Shown one piece after another: positions 39,401-47,300 of a stretch of 64,000 bases of DNA. The stretch is from an uncultured Bacteroidales bacterium (GTDB lineage: Bacteria > Bacteroidota > Bacteroidia > Bacteroidales > Bacteroidaceae): positions 1-64,000 of the forward strand of contig CADCIO010000001.1 in the NCBI GenBank assembly GCA_902801475.1, read 5' to 3'. Position numbers and translations under genes: made by a program. The notes under the pieces are model-generated. The model was not told where the DNA came from. It saw nothing but the letters and a program-made list of their open reading frames with translations, and did no database searches. Every line of letters begins with the position of its first letter. Position 1 is the stretch's first letter.

Positions 39401-42400
39401 TCCGTAAGTTTTGATGTGACATCATGCGTAGTTGCCAGTGAGAAACTAACATAATCAACAAACAGACGAGCTACATTGCCTGTGTTATTCGACATAGGAA
39501 TGAATTGATAGTCTATACGTGTCTCAACACCACCATAATCTGAATCATACCTATATTTTAAGCCATTATTTCCTTGAACCCACGTATCCCAATTTATGTT
39601 TGTCACATTGTTTTGGTTATCAGGATATCTGCGGTTATAGGAATTTCCGCCATAGCCAGCACCGAAGAAGGTGCGGAAGGTACAGTTGGTGGCATTGGTA
39701 ACCACTATTTTGTCACTGTTCATATTACCGAACTTGGGTCCGCCACAGAACTGGTCAACACGGCTGTTTGATATGACGGTATAGATATTGCCCTCTGCGA
39801 TATGGGCGGCATTGATACCACCAGCATAGAACTCATCGATGTCGGCATTGTCTATCTGCCAAATAATATTACCATTGGAATATGCGGTCTTGACGTTATC
39901 AGTCATTGTAAAGCCACCGATGCCCTGCATACCTGTTCCTGCCACCTTGCCGAAGCGTCCACCATTGATATAACATTCGGCATTGTCATCGTAATTGTTA
40001 TTGGGGGTATTATACAGACCTGTCAAATAAAACTCGTTATAGTCACCACCTGTTACAGAGATTGGCGGATGTTTACTGACGAACTGGTCTGGATTAGGAT
40101 TTTTATTAGTCTTTAAATTCTTATCCTGATGCACTCCAATATGGAATTCCTTGAACCATACATTGCCTCCTACATGATAGTAAGTTACAGATCCAGCTTC
40201 TATATGCTCCCCTTCTGCTCCTCCAACAGTCACCCATTGTTCGATTACGCCACCCTGCAAAATCATAGGGCTGTCTTCTCTTCTTTTTGTATCATCGTTA
40301 CTGTTAGCGTAATCATACTCTAACTGCGTAACACGGAAAAGCCCAGTATTAGTACATTCAAACCAACCTTTGGGTTGCATGATACCAAAATTATAAGTAC
40401 CAGTACCACCAGTGGTTTTCTGTGCCATACCAAGACCTATGGCATTCAAAAAATCGACCCTTACAGGATGAACTCTTATACGACTATTGAAGCGCAGGAT
40501 ATAGGAATAGTCGGGTTCGTTGTCGCCATCAAGGTCAATTGAGGTAACCGTATATGGCTTGCTGTTACTTGCTTCTATTGCAACATTATGATGATAATTG
40601 CCCACAAGCACCACGGCATAATCATAAACGGAGTGACTATTCGCATCCACTCCCTGAAAAAGTGCCGTCCCCGAACTTGCGATAGCATTGCTCATAGAAG
40701 TATAAACAATCTGACCATTTGTTTCATCAAGACTTTGAGTAGCAAGATTATATTTCTTGCCGTTTTCATAGCGTTGTCCTCCGCCTACGTTAGGAACATT
40801 GGCTGCAGTCGCCATTGCATCATTACCGTTATTCTTATAGGTCACATCCCAATAGGCATCAGACAGATAAACCGCCTTGCCCCAGTAAGGCTGAATGGTA
40901 ATAGATGTTACACCCTCTGGAACATCAAAATATGCACCTTGACTGAACACGCGTTTATTGGTTTCACTGTAAATATCTTTGGCGGTGCAGTTACGATCTG
41001 CAAAGTTGTAAGGAGTAGTAAGAGTTATATCACCATTAGCATCTACAGTCGCCGTTGCGTCAGAGCCGGTAGTAATGCTGCCTGCAGACTTACTCATGTA
41101 AACTATCTTCCATCCTGTGACCACCCGGTAGCCTGTATAGTTGCCAGTTCCCACGTCGTTATAGTAAGGTAATTGAACCTTTCCGTAGTTGAAATTGAAA
41201 TGTGCAGGATCTTTGTCCGTGATGTTCAGTGTCAGCGATGATGTTGAAATTGTGGCTCCTGTAGGAGGGGTATAGACAGCACCGCCACTGCCCATTTCTA
41301 TAGTTACATTCAGTTCACCCAATTTGCGCCCTTCATTGTAGTGTTCATTATTAGCATCAATAGTTTCGTTGCTTTGCTCATAATTTACCACCGAAGCATA
41401 TTTTCTTGGAGTCTTTAGGATAGGATAAGGGGTGGTCGTACCAATTTGACTTGGTTCCATCACCCATTTCATCATCTCATCCTTGGTAATAATGGTGGTG
41501 GGTGTACTAGCCCACCATGCTGCCAACTCACGGTTGCTATTCAGCAAGTGACGGAAAAATTCGAAACGTTGCAGATAGCGTGTCTCAGCAGAAAGAGCGC
41601 AGTTGTAAACATTAATACTTCTATTTTGAACATAGGAGGCACCAGCCCAGAAATAATTGAAGTTGTTAACACCATCTTCATCACCATCGTTGGTAATAAT
41701 CGAGCCATTGTATATTGGGGCTACCGAAGAACCACTGACTTCGCCATAGAACATACAGTTCATCACCATTGTCTGAAGATTGTTGGCTGCTGTAGCTACA
41801 TTGTTGTGCCCAACAATACCCCCCACCTCACTGCCTCCAGAGACATCGGCATAGCTGAAACAGTTGATGACACGCGAACTGCCGTCAAGCAGACCGACGA
41901 TACCACCCACATAGCCACTGCCAGAGATGGTGCTGCTACTTGAGGATATATGGTCATAGCCATCCTTATCTTTTTCCACAGTACTACCAGTTGCCAATAC
42001 GCCGCAGTTGTAAATGCGAGTGTCACCAGTGGCCTCATTACAGATGGCGCCAACATTGGTACCGCCACTGATCCCGACATTGTCGAGGATGACATTCTTG
42101 ATAGTGGCACCATTGGCATAGGCAACCAAAGCTTGTGAAAGTCCTGACACTGTCACCATATTACCATCAATGGTTCCAGTAAAAGGATTATCTGAAGTAC
42201 CGATAGAAGCATCCGAGCTGAAGCCAGATGCTAAGATATAATTGCCACTCATATCTGTTATCTGACTTGAAGAAGACACTTCTGTAGGAGGCAGAAGGGC
42301 TGCCTCACTGGAAATGACATAGCCGAGCTTTGTCGCAATGGCTCTAATAGTTGAAATGCTGCCCTTTGGAAATGCTCCACCGTAGACGGGAGAAGCAGAA

Positions 42401-43422
42401 GTAGCAGGGTTACCATCTATTGTATAATGAATCGTAGCATCCTCTGTGGCACAAGTGATAGTAACAGTACCGTCATTTACAAAAATAGCAGGTCTTTCGC
42501 AGACAGGCAGATTGTAGGTCACTACCATCGACTCATAACTAGTACCATCCTTTGCCATGGCTTTAATGACAGTAATGTCATCTGTTAACGTGATTGCAGA
42601 CGAATAGGGTGATGACGATGTGGTAGGATCCGTACCGTCAGTGGTGTAATAGATGGAACCTGTTCCAGTGATGGTGACGGTGCCATTGAAGTTGTTAGTG
42701 ATGGTAGGTGCGGAGGTGACGCCAGAGGCTTCCTCAAGAGACCATTTGTGATTATTTTCTGTATTGTATAAGCCAATAATTCCTGCTACGTTTTTCCCAT
42801 ATGTGCCATTTGGACCATCATCTTTTCCTGCGCTACCTATGAGTTCATTAAAGTTTTTGAAATTAACAACTAAGTACTTAAATGTATCGGTATTCCTGCC
42901 TTCTGATGAATGAGGAACTATGTCGATATGACCATCATGTGATGTAATTTCAAAAAGAGCCAAATCCCCGAGAGCGGAAAGGGCTGTGTCATCGGCAACA
43001 CTTTCCAAATGCACACGCATACGATTGATGCCGACACCGGTAATCTGTTTGTTGGACACCAAGTATCTGCCAGTTCTACTTTGTATGATGTAATAGCAGT
43101 TTTCTTTTTCAGGATGCTTTATGATAGTCCACACCGCCTTGCTTGCCGCGTAATTTGCATCATCTTTACACTGGTAAGTTGTGAGGAATGGTTTTCCATT
43201 GTCATCATCATTATCAGTATCGTTTTCATAACTATTTGTGGCCTTATATAGATACCAGTTCTTCGTGGGGCACATGTAATAATCACCTGGTGTGTTTTTT
43301 TGGTCGCTTTCACTTTTGATAAAATACGTTCCCGAATAGTTCGTCTGTCCCCAAACTCCACCTACTCCCATCATCATCAACACCACCATCATCATTCGGA
43401 GAACATAGGTTCGTTTGTCCAT
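27448..43422 (-). CDS. Giant glycine-rich repeat surface protein B (about 5,324 residues), no C-terminal sorting domain
   Basis: Start taken at ATG 43420-43422 because it opens a signal peptide (MDKRTYVLRMMMVVLMMMGV, cut near GGVWG/Q). The frame is open 28 codons farther through the 22-base palindromes. Order: ricin/trefoil-like region (about 43345-42710; YFIKSESDQK, YYIIQSRTGRYLVSN); two CHB_HEX_C-type domains (42720-42300; IYYTTDGTDPTTSSSP, IHYTIDGNPATSASP); GLUG-like repeats (42280-41770; YVGGIVGLLDGSSRVINC); a unique region to about 39340; then about 80 copies of [VI][YF]GGGxxGxV, one per about 50 residues, to the end. This predicts a very long beta-solenoid. It ends in TTTTPDPEP with no T9SS domain. 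Probably an adhesin or surface fibre; function unknown. Confidence 0.88.
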   Translation of the reverse strand: MDKRTYVLRMMMVVLMMMGVGGVWGQTNYSGTYFIKSESDQKNTPGDYYMCPTKNWYLYKATNSYENDTDNDDDNGKPFLTTYQCKDDANYAASKAVWTIIKHPEKENCYYIIQSRTGRYLVSNKQITGVGINRMRVHLESVADDTALSALGDLALFEITSHDGHIDIVPHSSEGRNTDTFKYLVVNFKNFNELIGSAGKDDGPNGTYGKNVAGIIGLYNTENNHKWSLEEASGVTSAPTITNNFNGTVTITGTGSIYYTTDGTDPTTSSSPYSSAITLTDDITVIKAMAKDGTSYESMVVTYNLPVCERPAIFVNDGTVTITCATEDATIHYTIDGNPATSASPVYGGAFPKGSISTIRAIATKLGYVISSEAALLPPTEVSSSSQITDMSGNYILASGFSSDASIGTSDNPFTGTIDGNMVTVSGLSQALVAYANGATIKNVILDNVGISGGTNVGAICNEATGDTRIYNCGVLATGSTVEKDKDGYDHISSSSSTISGSGYVGGIVGLLDGSSRVINCFSYADVSGGSEVGGIVGHNNVATAANNLQTMVMNCMFYGEVSGSSVAPIYNGSIITNDGDEDGVNNFNYFWAGASYVQNRSINVYNCALSAETRYLQRFEFFRHLLNSNRELAAWWASTPTTIITKDEMMKWVMEPSQIGTTTPYPILKTPRKYASVVNYEQSNETIDANNEHYNEGRKLGELNVTIEMGSGGAVYTPPTGATISTSSLTLNITDKDPAHFNFNYGKVQLPYYNDVGTGNYTGYRVVTGWKIVYMSKSAGSITTGSDATATVDANGDITLTTPYNFADRNCTAKDIYSETNKRVFSQGAYFDVPEGVTSITIQPYWGKAVYLSDAYWDVTYKNNGNDAMATAANVPNVGGGQRYENGKKYNLATQSLDETNGQIVYTSMSNAIASSGTALFQGVDANSHSVYDYAVVLVGNYHHNVAIEASNSKPYTVTSIDLDGDNEPDYSYILRFNSRIRVHPVRVDFLNAIGLGMAQKTTGGTGTYNFGIMQPKGWFECTNTGLFRVTQLEYDYANSNDDTKRREDSPMILQGGVIEQWVTVGGAEGEHIEAGSVTYYHVGGNVWFKEFHIGVHQDKNLKTNKNPNPDQFVSKHPPISVTGGDYNEFYLTGLYNTPNNNYDDNAECYINGGRFGKVAGTGMQGIGGFTMTDNVKTAYSNGNIIWQIDNADIDEFYAGGINAAHIAEGNIYTVISNSRVDQFCGGPKFGNMNSDKIVVTNATNCTFRTFFGAGYGGNSYNRRYPDNQNNVTNINWDTWVQGNNGLKYRYDSDYGGVETRIDYQFIPMSNNTGNVARLFVDYVSFSLATTHDVTSKLTDCTITTDPLGRLSISADYKCLGSFYGGGSLGKVTGNVKSTLTNCTVKGNVFGGGYSATLPTVKVMKNTFKTQPRYDQNLGAYLEAELPETDAEYTWEHRDEVNSTATAIDKTNHILYTTEDLTGLGAVTGNVTLTIDGNTTLTDGKKMSVTKSVYGGGEESNVEGNTSVNITGGTITENVFGGGKGEADEFSCSKAMIGVNNTGAGADLTTDENKNKGTKVTISNGLVNGNVYGGGEVGRVEWNTQVKIGVGTGNGPFAPVINGSVFGAGKGEKTHGYAALVRGNSTVTIQGNAKVRENVYGGGEQATVGRYWVKGINDNVTGAPTAPTNTPDEMPYKTMSGGQCTVTIQGSAQIGPESGAASETTGHVFGAGKGVTPNYVHTGATTNWSKRMVDYNSEKHISGEGGNEGQTWDYYVDDKGKKDTRYVWEYFVDDADPTAADYKTGEAKYLEFLQTLALVTGTDVTINGATVKGNVYGGSESGFVQDNTRVTIKGSNCEIGTTTYGNVFGGGRGLDTFAEAGKVKGTTTVAIEAGAVKGNVYGGGELGDVGLIDKTDKKDGQLTYNYFWKKTDGSTANVAENNKITGTNNNTGICTVNISGGTIGTSGTVSAEHGNVYGAGRGTGITWWCEKAIAYATNVTITAGTVNGNVYGGGQIGRVEDDAKVTIGTPNETGESKPTITGDVYGAGAGLETHGYSALVRGNAAVTVQGTAQVGGSVYGGGETASVGKFEVVGGLPTKPKTGGTCIVNIKDNAKIGESGTGHNVYGACKGVTPAYNSSNYKSVYSMQTYENRPSDTPGDTWDYWVTYEEGYIGQKFIKRYYKTEQDYLDFLKTLALTSHPHVTIGGTWTKSGTTETITASGTPTVYGSVYGGGQRGVTLGHVDVNMVGGTVEQDVYGGGALADTNLGNWDVNGYVVATALNEGESITDLYERSGAGTAENPYKYTKVTDANATIGSGTYYRQVPTWAHEEGSAYYTTSVSLTGGLIKGDAYGGGLGQKTGFNNAESDIEATVWGDIDVTLNGTAFDIKYYDETGYTNVVKSGRLFGCNNLNGSPQGNVIVTVNQTVSRDAEGNVKDKPTKKTNTYELAAVYGGGNLAPYTTTGKKSHVIIHGCGETSIETVYGGGNAAEVPETQVDVYSTYEIGSLFGGGNGKDKYKNDSGWQINPGANVNGNTNTLIYGGTVYEAYGASNEKGIIYGDVAIDIAGTNPESCTLDVAKLVGAGKNADVNGDLILVMGCKPETKIPLVYGGADNANVNGNVELTITSGNFGKVFGGNNEGGVIMGHIKLNIEETGDCDTPITIDELYLGGNQAAYSMYGYYMDGTDPNTDKPILKPRTAEMAAITDPDAEGYKPAITTAEYGTEIRKTAPYDAPVLNVISCTYIGKVFGGGYGSGAALYGNPTVNINMIQGTFAENNDVGVPAVMTAEGLTASENPNKLGIIGDVFGGGNAAAVIGNPTVNIGMATTVQCHESFDKTTIDETHDGYTYSDAQDVLGAYITGNVFGGGNLAEVSGNTYVNICGTQNPDSNSDNGYSDTAVSHSGTTDFAVSIGNSVYGGGNAADVLGNTFVTMADGYVFNGIFGGGLSGSVGTFTMSTNVTDWGHTANHEHCIGKPTSCEEGTGTCYVVVSGGQIGPVEVATQGMNRKTNGHGDPVPQGWVWGAGCGLVEDPSDDPDTHFKTYVNNTDVTIKDNAFILESIIGGGEFGRVLGNTLVKIEGGQIGVGANKVDENNKPIRYTADQWTEAEEAVRAGNASRINTIAAQMPECSHFPYGKNIGTEQNPNWVYDTYDPFADEYKTAKNSDLYPGGSTDNASDGKTWIGCVFAGGSGYMPYKKVDANKEITGYDWVRSAGWVEGDAEVRISGGHILSNVYGGNEYTDVKGTCTVKMSGGTVGVPRTVEQIMGNPLIGYIYGAGKGDPRVHFNKVTNVKDVEIEITGGTVFGSVYGGGEDGHVLRDVTITIGKDDHTGPEIGTWGTSYVDGNVFGGGRGFSGEAYTAGNVAGSVKMEIKGGNILGSVYGGGRMGSVGYGLFDAGVTGYGEMRDDNDVEEGFTDGTTGFFTHGRGHIDITISGGTIGNKWEYEFNPNDTYKTTYVPNTEYDSDNRLKHTKGGNVFAGGMGNLYEQNGTTYINMVDWWKLGCVKSTKLTISGNAVIKSTVFGGGELGQVVGAHTAKNAANADVSVGTEIIINGGTIGSEVKDGSNVVQYTFGSVFGGGYGSLLDDLTVNGETTHPKFDAGLVKEDTKIDMQGGAVKASIYGGGEMASVGSVGESNSVVGSTYVTVSGGTVGIAPITISDTKRYFGGAKMGNVYGGGSGYNNTVRSGRILKNTNVTINGGTIYHNVYGGGAYGTVGDFDYQTGSDTQGGPVKVQGVNGLATEGTGVATVTIKGGTIGYDGNENGMVFGSSRGDINAPGKRDDHTAWVYDTHVTIGTSGSNSGPQIRGTVYGSGENGHVFNDTEVTVNSGTIGIYDDTDHTYDITSNNTTYNGADYPYRGNVYGGGCGMDKYYSNPAAETHDGNGQLYNSLAGIVYGNTTVNITGGRVVRNVYGAGAMGSVGKVVSTTTNNVTTTTITSGGLTTINISGGQVGDDGVDDGNVYGAARGDATTDQTDVALAKNTSVNISSNGNIKGSVYGGGETGDVMENTEVNVGAEKQTSGTTVTYVVASGNPIIGGNVYGGGKGIANSFTCSKAMVGVEGDGVTGEGTTASPYELQDGGTTVRIYNGTVGTLNANNTLVEGTGNVYGGGEIARVERNTIVEIGAATGSSAPVIKGSVFGAGAGVETHGYSALVRGTSIVTVQGQAQVKQNVYGGGELASVGRYWVAASQTEADAHHVSIGMPYGLKAGGTSSVIIQGSAIIGTEGNENTGHVYGAGQGVEPENYDYATGTDGVNDYEIDEHKPKRWVGDGYVWFAAKGDYLAYLETLALSAETNVTIGGGTVRGSVFGGSESGFVYRNTDVKIQGGAVNGDAFGGGRGLASFAEAGRVSGNTRLTISSGAVDGNVYGGGNLGDVGTIDKTTQTNYNYIWKNSESNGSNMTSNEYNNAPNNNTITGTNTNTGICTVSISGGTIGLASTDKPKDHGNVFGAGRGLANTFWCEKAIAFATNVSISGSTTVVNGNVYGGGEVGRVEDDSKVIIGTADGSDEPDIKGSVYGAGAGLETHGYSALVRGNSIVTVQGHASVEHSVYGGGEIASVGKYGLDAQKMPSILKGGGYCNVTIQGNATIADDVFGAGKGVNSHFDKDNTDHSKRSRRMTVYNATDFPEASGPTGTGAWEYYENYPNGYTGTKFVWDYLQTPESYSTYLETLALATHPEVTIDGSASIGGSVFGGGELGLTKGSVIVNIQGGTITEDVYGGGSLANTNTTTTADLDNDGTLEDYTPTTTVNLKGGTINRNVYGGGLGQLAQEAKAAVLYTEDDAEVKAGTKNVGDVKTPAVAAVTAIEAKVLGEVMVELNKPTNANDDTTYGDCEVKGNIFGCNNMNGSPQKDVTVHVYKTVRKDEGEVQNKEKSTYELKAVYGGGNLAAYYPEDETARASAVAKVIIDGCDLTSIKQVYGGGNAASVPASNITINATYEIEEVFGGGNGKDDVSYDGGTTYVTNPGANVGYVAYGTEYDIPKSSKEERTALFSYGSGQASVTIYDGLIHRVFGGSNKKGNVRESAVTLLDDQNGCHFQVDEAYGGGKNAPMDAEAKLLMACIPGLKVAYGGAQEADVLGGVTLTITNGTYERVFGGNNISGTIQGPIVVNIEETGCRPVIIGELYGGGNQAAYSVYGYKLVDGELKPRESASDGDAIAGTPYADPVVNVKSFTSIGTIYGGGYGETAVMVGNPTVNIDVFKGQYADDEDNVIGKNAKVVGSTVKYSGDGYDTGFPVPSHAKGAIGAIGTVFGGGYGAKVIGTPTVNIGTRVGEQIDLLSVPVEDSNGKTSSEAGWIPTYQKETVLGADIRGDIYGAGNNAEVTGDTKVQIGKKVESTTTTPDPEP
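27600..31300 (-). repeat. Superblock copy 2 inside giant protein B
   Basis: About 3.7 kb with the same ordered landmarks as the copy at about 35.0-38.9 kb: two THGYxALVRG modules (DNA near 29896 and 31022), GNIFGCNNMNGSPQ (near 28950), VYGGGNLAAY, VYGGGNAASV, VFGGGNGKD, YGGGNQAAYSVYGY and a GNPTVNI module. Boundaries are approximate. Confidence 0.7.
35000..38900 (-). repeat. Superblock copy 1 inside giant protein B
   Basis: Matches copy 2 at an offset of about 7.3-7.5 kb: THGYxALVRG modules near 37300 and 38558, LFGCNNLNGSPQ near 36250, VYGGGNLAPY, VYGGGNAAEV, LFGGGNGKD and GGNQAAYSMYGY. Sequence is diverged but order is kept, so this is an old internal duplication. Boundaries are approximate. 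Confidence 0.7.
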
Positions 43423-43478
43423 GAACATATGTTCGTGAGCCGATGAACATATGTTCGTAAGCCAATGAACATATGTTG
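43401..43478. promoter_or_regulatory. Four palindromes spaced exactly 22 bases at the start of giant gene B
   Basis: GAACATAGGTTC (43401), GAACATATGTTC (43423), GAACATATGTTC (43445) and GAACATATGTTG (43467) start every 22 bases; the spacers also resemble each other (GTxxGYCxAT). The chosen start codon lies between the first and second copies. Two-turn spacing of palindromes suggests a multi-site operator or a looped leader RNA. Confidence 0.7.
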
Positions 43479-43541
43479 CCTGTATGCTTGCTGTATTCTT
43501 TGTCATATTCTAATTGTAACGAAATCGTTATATTTAATGTT

Positions 43542-43967
43542 CTATTTTATCTCCATGGGCACACAACCGTCGAGGATGTTGCGGTAGAGGCAGTGGCCGC
43601 TCTTATCATCGTGCTTCGTATGATATCGTCTGCTCTGTGGGTTGTATTTACATTGGTAGCCAGTGATGTGCTTCTTGGGGTCGAAGTCCTCGGGTCTGTC
43701 CACACACACGCTCTTGATGGCTATCGACAGCTTACCCAGTTCCCGGAGGTCAACGGTGTGCCCCATCTGCATGATAAACTTCACCTCGTCGTACAGTGCA
43801 CGTATGACCAGCCGTACGTCTGCCGGTGTGGCTGTACACTTGGCAGCAATACGTTCCTCGATGTCCTCCAGCGGCACCGTGCCCCGCCTGACGGTATGTG
43901 CATAATACTTACCGTAGTTCTTACTGCCCTTTATCCGGTTCTGTAATAGTCTATATTGTATAGCCAT
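43542..43967 (-). CDS. HU-like DNA-binding protein with C-terminal extension
   Basis: 141 residues from ATG 43965-43967 (MAIQYRLLQNRIKGSKNYGK). It has the Bacteroidetes HU-related fold: TVPLEDIEERIAAKCTATPA, DVRLVIRALYDEVKFIMQMG, VDLRELGKLSIAIKS, with a beta-arm region in place of classic HU. A basic, His/Tyr-rich tail (YNPQSRRYHTKHDDKSGHC) follows. It lies between the two giant genes on the same strand, 164 bases after giant A. Palindrome arrays with 22-base spacing lie upstream of it and of the next gene, so local control of the locus is possible (inference). Confidence 0.82.
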   Translation of the reverse strand: MAIQYRLLQNRIKGSKNYGKYYAHTVRRGTVPLEDIEERIAAKCTATPADVRLVIRALYDEVKFIMQMGHTVDLRELGKLSIAIKSVCVDRPEDFDPKKHITGYQCKYNPQSRRYHTKHDDKSGHCLYRNILDGCVPMEIK

Positions 43968-44016
43968 ATCTTTGTTTCTTAAGAGTAAAAACACGAATTG
44001 TCTTAACCTGTTTGAA

Positions 44017-44082
44017 AGTAAATTCAGTTGATTTACTCAGTAAATTCACTGAATTTGGTCAGTAATTTCACTGAATTTACTA
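44017..44082. promoter_or_regulatory. Three 22-base imperfect palindromes upstream of the HU-like gene
   Basis: Three tandem units start at 44017, 44039 and 44061, each of the form AGTAAATTCAnTGAATTTAC plus two bases. The centre TTCACTGAA is exact in units 2 and 3. The whole is a perfect 22-base step array between giant gene A and the HU start codon. The word differs from the 43401 array, but the period is the same. Confidence 0.7.
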
Positions 44083-44131
44083 TCATATGTCTCGAGCCTT
44101 TTCGCATTTTCTCGTTAGAGTTATCTTATTT

Positions 44132-44370
44132 TTATTTCACTGTTACTTTCTTGTTATATTTGCCACCAGCAGCACGGAGGATATACACACCAGTTGATGG
44201 AACTGGAGTCTCGATGGTCTCACCAGGATTGATGGTGAAGGAGCCGATGGTCTGACCGCTGGTGTTGACAATGAGCACGTCGGTCGCATTGCGGAGCGAG
44301 GACTCAGCACCAATGACCACACCCTTCACATAGAATATCAATTCGCCACCAACTTCACCTTGTCTTGGAT
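44132..44370 (-). other. T9SS type A sorting domain of giant protein A
   Basis: The C-terminus shows the type A pattern: a strand VLIVNTSGQTIGSF, a Gly/Pro turn, the conserved 'TGVYILRA' strand, then Gly and the terminal KKVTVK. This domain directs passage through the outer membrane and surface attachment. Confidence 0.82.
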
Positions 44371-47300
44371 CATTCTCCTCAAATCCGAAGCTGTTCTCAT
44401 CCTGAGCGAAGATAATCCGTCGAACGGCATTGCGTTTCTTGGCATTACCTCCACCTGAAGTTGCAGTCTCGAAGAACGGTCGGAATGGCAAAACAACAAT
44501 ATCGCCTTCACCTTCGTCAACATAGGCATCACCTGCGGTATTGAGGTAGTAGTTACTTGGCAAAGTCGATGTGCCCGTTACAGACTCCAACGTTTCTTTC
44601 AGGTAATTGGGCTTGAAGGCGAAATCACCCTTCGTTACACCTGCCATCTCATCATCGCTCACACGAATAGTCACATTCGGTGCTGAAGCGAAGGTGATGA
44701 TCTGCTCATCCAGTTTGTCGATAGCAGCATAGGTGTGTTCAGGCTCAAACTCTCCGCTGAGGTCAAACTCATAGTAGCGACTGCCTGGGAATCCTATGAT
44801 ATAAGGAGTTCCTGCCATCATATAAGGATAATCATTATAAGTACGTGTCGTTTTGTAATATTCCTGATAGAAGTCTGTATTCGCATCTCGCCGCAGTTGG
44901 TTGCTGTAATAGTAATCCCATAGGAAGGTGTTCGCGTCTGACTTCATCTCCGAACCAGCCTCAAGTTTGTTGAAGTTAGCTACAAAGACTTTCTTATCAT
45001 CAGGATCAGGAGAACCACCTGCATACTCACGCAGCCAGTACTCATGTCCTGTGGTACTACCTTCGTAGAAGTGAGTGATCTCACCCTTCTGCTGGGTAGA
45101 GACAAGTTCGGCTGTGAATGGCAAACTAACAGCCTCCCAACCCTTAGTGGTACGCGTTGTGCCACTCCAATCTATATCAACATGGTTGTCAGGCTGGCGT
45201 TGGTACCACATACGCTTGCCGCCCGTGAAGTCATATTGGATAGGACAATAGAATTCTTCCTTATCCACCAGCAGATGGTCATTCGTGGCTATCTGACCAC
45301 TCTCCACAAGGTGACCCTTCACGCTCGAAGCGAGGGCTTTTTCCACACGATGATAATTGGATGTATCGTAGTAATCATCGAATACCGGTTCGATGAAGTT
45401 TGTACTCAATACACCATAAGTAGCCTTGTTGTCATCAGCTGACGGAGCATAGACGAGCAGATTCTGCGTCTCGTCATTGATCGTAATATCGGTCAAACCG
45501 TCATCGTCGAGCAACGGTGGATAGAACTTGCCCGATGATTGCATGCCCAGAGCATAGCTGCTGACTCCGTTCAAAGCATCGTTATAACCTGCGAAGTCAA
45601 TGGCGGTCATATTAGGATAAGCCATCTTCCAGTTGGTATCCGTCACCGTCTTTGGCTTCGAATGGGCAACAATGAAGGCATTGCTGTTGAAGTGAGCCAC
45701 GCTCATCTCGCTGTTGCGGAAGTAAGCAGGTGCACGATAAACACGATTAGCGCCTGTGATGTGTCCAGGTTCATCCTGATGAACATCACCCCAACCATAA
45801 TTCAGATTCTGTCCGAAGTAGAGATAATCGTCTGGCCAGATAGGAGCAAATGCGGTCGTCACTGAAGTCTCTGATGCTATGGTTCGCATACGAGTCTCCA
45901 CGGTCTCAGGGATAGAGCCATCAGCATAACGGAAGTCACCATCGGAATAGCGATCTTCAACATAACTATAGTTGCCGTAGTGATCTTTTCTCTTCTTATC
46001 GTCCAGCGGATAGAAAGCATAAGAGTCTGGATAGTACCCTGTAATCAGGTTCTCCGACAGCGTTCCGTCAACCTCCGTCAGATACTTGTACTCTGTACCA
46101 CTGGTCTGCTTCTTGTCGTAGTAACGCTTGTTCAGATAGAAGCCGTTCAGGTTATAGGCTACCGTACCGTTGTAGAACTCCTGATCAGTCATCGGAGTGG
46201 CAATGCCTCGACCATTATTGGTAGTGTTGTATTCCTTGCCTTTCTGATAGTAGCTGTTGACTAACTGTATGCCACTGCTACGCGATGGGTTACCGAAGAC
46301 AGCGCGAACGTTAACGTCAGGCGTACCCGTGGTGTTAATCCAGCAGTTCTCCACATAGCCATCGCCGGTATCAGCAACACCTGCAGAGGTGAATGAACCT
46401 GTGACACCAAGGTTATAGACGCTACCGCAGAGGGTGCCGAACAGAGAGTTGTTCAAGCCTGTGACAGTATAGCCATCACCATGGAAGTTACCTTCGAAGC
46501 ACTGATTAGCATCACCGACAGGTGTCCAGCTTGTGTATTTCTTCGGACTGACATTGCTGTTGAGGATGAACTCCAGGTCGGCACCGCCCTTGACGTGATC
46601 ATCAAGTGAAGCATGACCGTCAAGTCCGCTCACACTGAGGTCGAAGAAGTCCTTCAACAGGTCGAGCTCGCTCTTCGTCTCATCACTCTCGCAGTCGCGG
46701 TTGTCGATATAAATCTTCGAGTTGCGCATCACGCCTGGATGGTCCACATAAAGGTGGTGCTCCTTATCCTTCATGATGGCATCAAGGTCGTGGTAGTTAG
46801 CCACAGACAGCGGCACATAGTTCGAGTAGGTCTTACCCAGATAAGTCTTCGAGTAGAACGCCAGCCATACCTTCTGGTTCTGATACCAGTAGAGTGGAGT
46901 ACCATTGTTGATGAACGGTGTACCATTTCGGTGCAGCTGGGCATCATCTTCATCTTTGAAGAGTTCCCAACCGCTGGTCAGAATCTCATAGAGTCCAGGA
47001 TTGACGGATGGTGCCTTCAGACCAACGGTGTTACCTGGCAGTACTGCAGGCGGTGCATTCAGCGGACCGATCTCCGGAGCGCCACTCTCCAGCTGCAGGT
47101 GAATATTCAGCACGTGCAACTCATTGACCAGACTGACACCCTCACCCTCGTCGTCGGGTTCATAGTAGGTGTACTGATAGACAACGCTAATCACCTTCTC
47201 GGAAGTCACATCCTTGGCATTCGACTCACGAGAGACATACAGTGTGGTTGTCTCCGTAGGCTCTGAACCCTGGATAGAGAAATACTTCTGGTAGTTGGGG

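Noticed and set aside
43423-43506. Start of giant protein B at 43506, 28 codons farther upstream
   Set aside because: Those codons run through the 22-base palindromes and would put a non-hydrophobic segment before the signal peptide; ATG 43420-43422 gives a clean signal.
43401-44082. Possible CRISPR array from the 22-base repeats
   Set aside because: The units are contiguous or have only short related spacers, there are three to four of them, and no cas genes are in the window.
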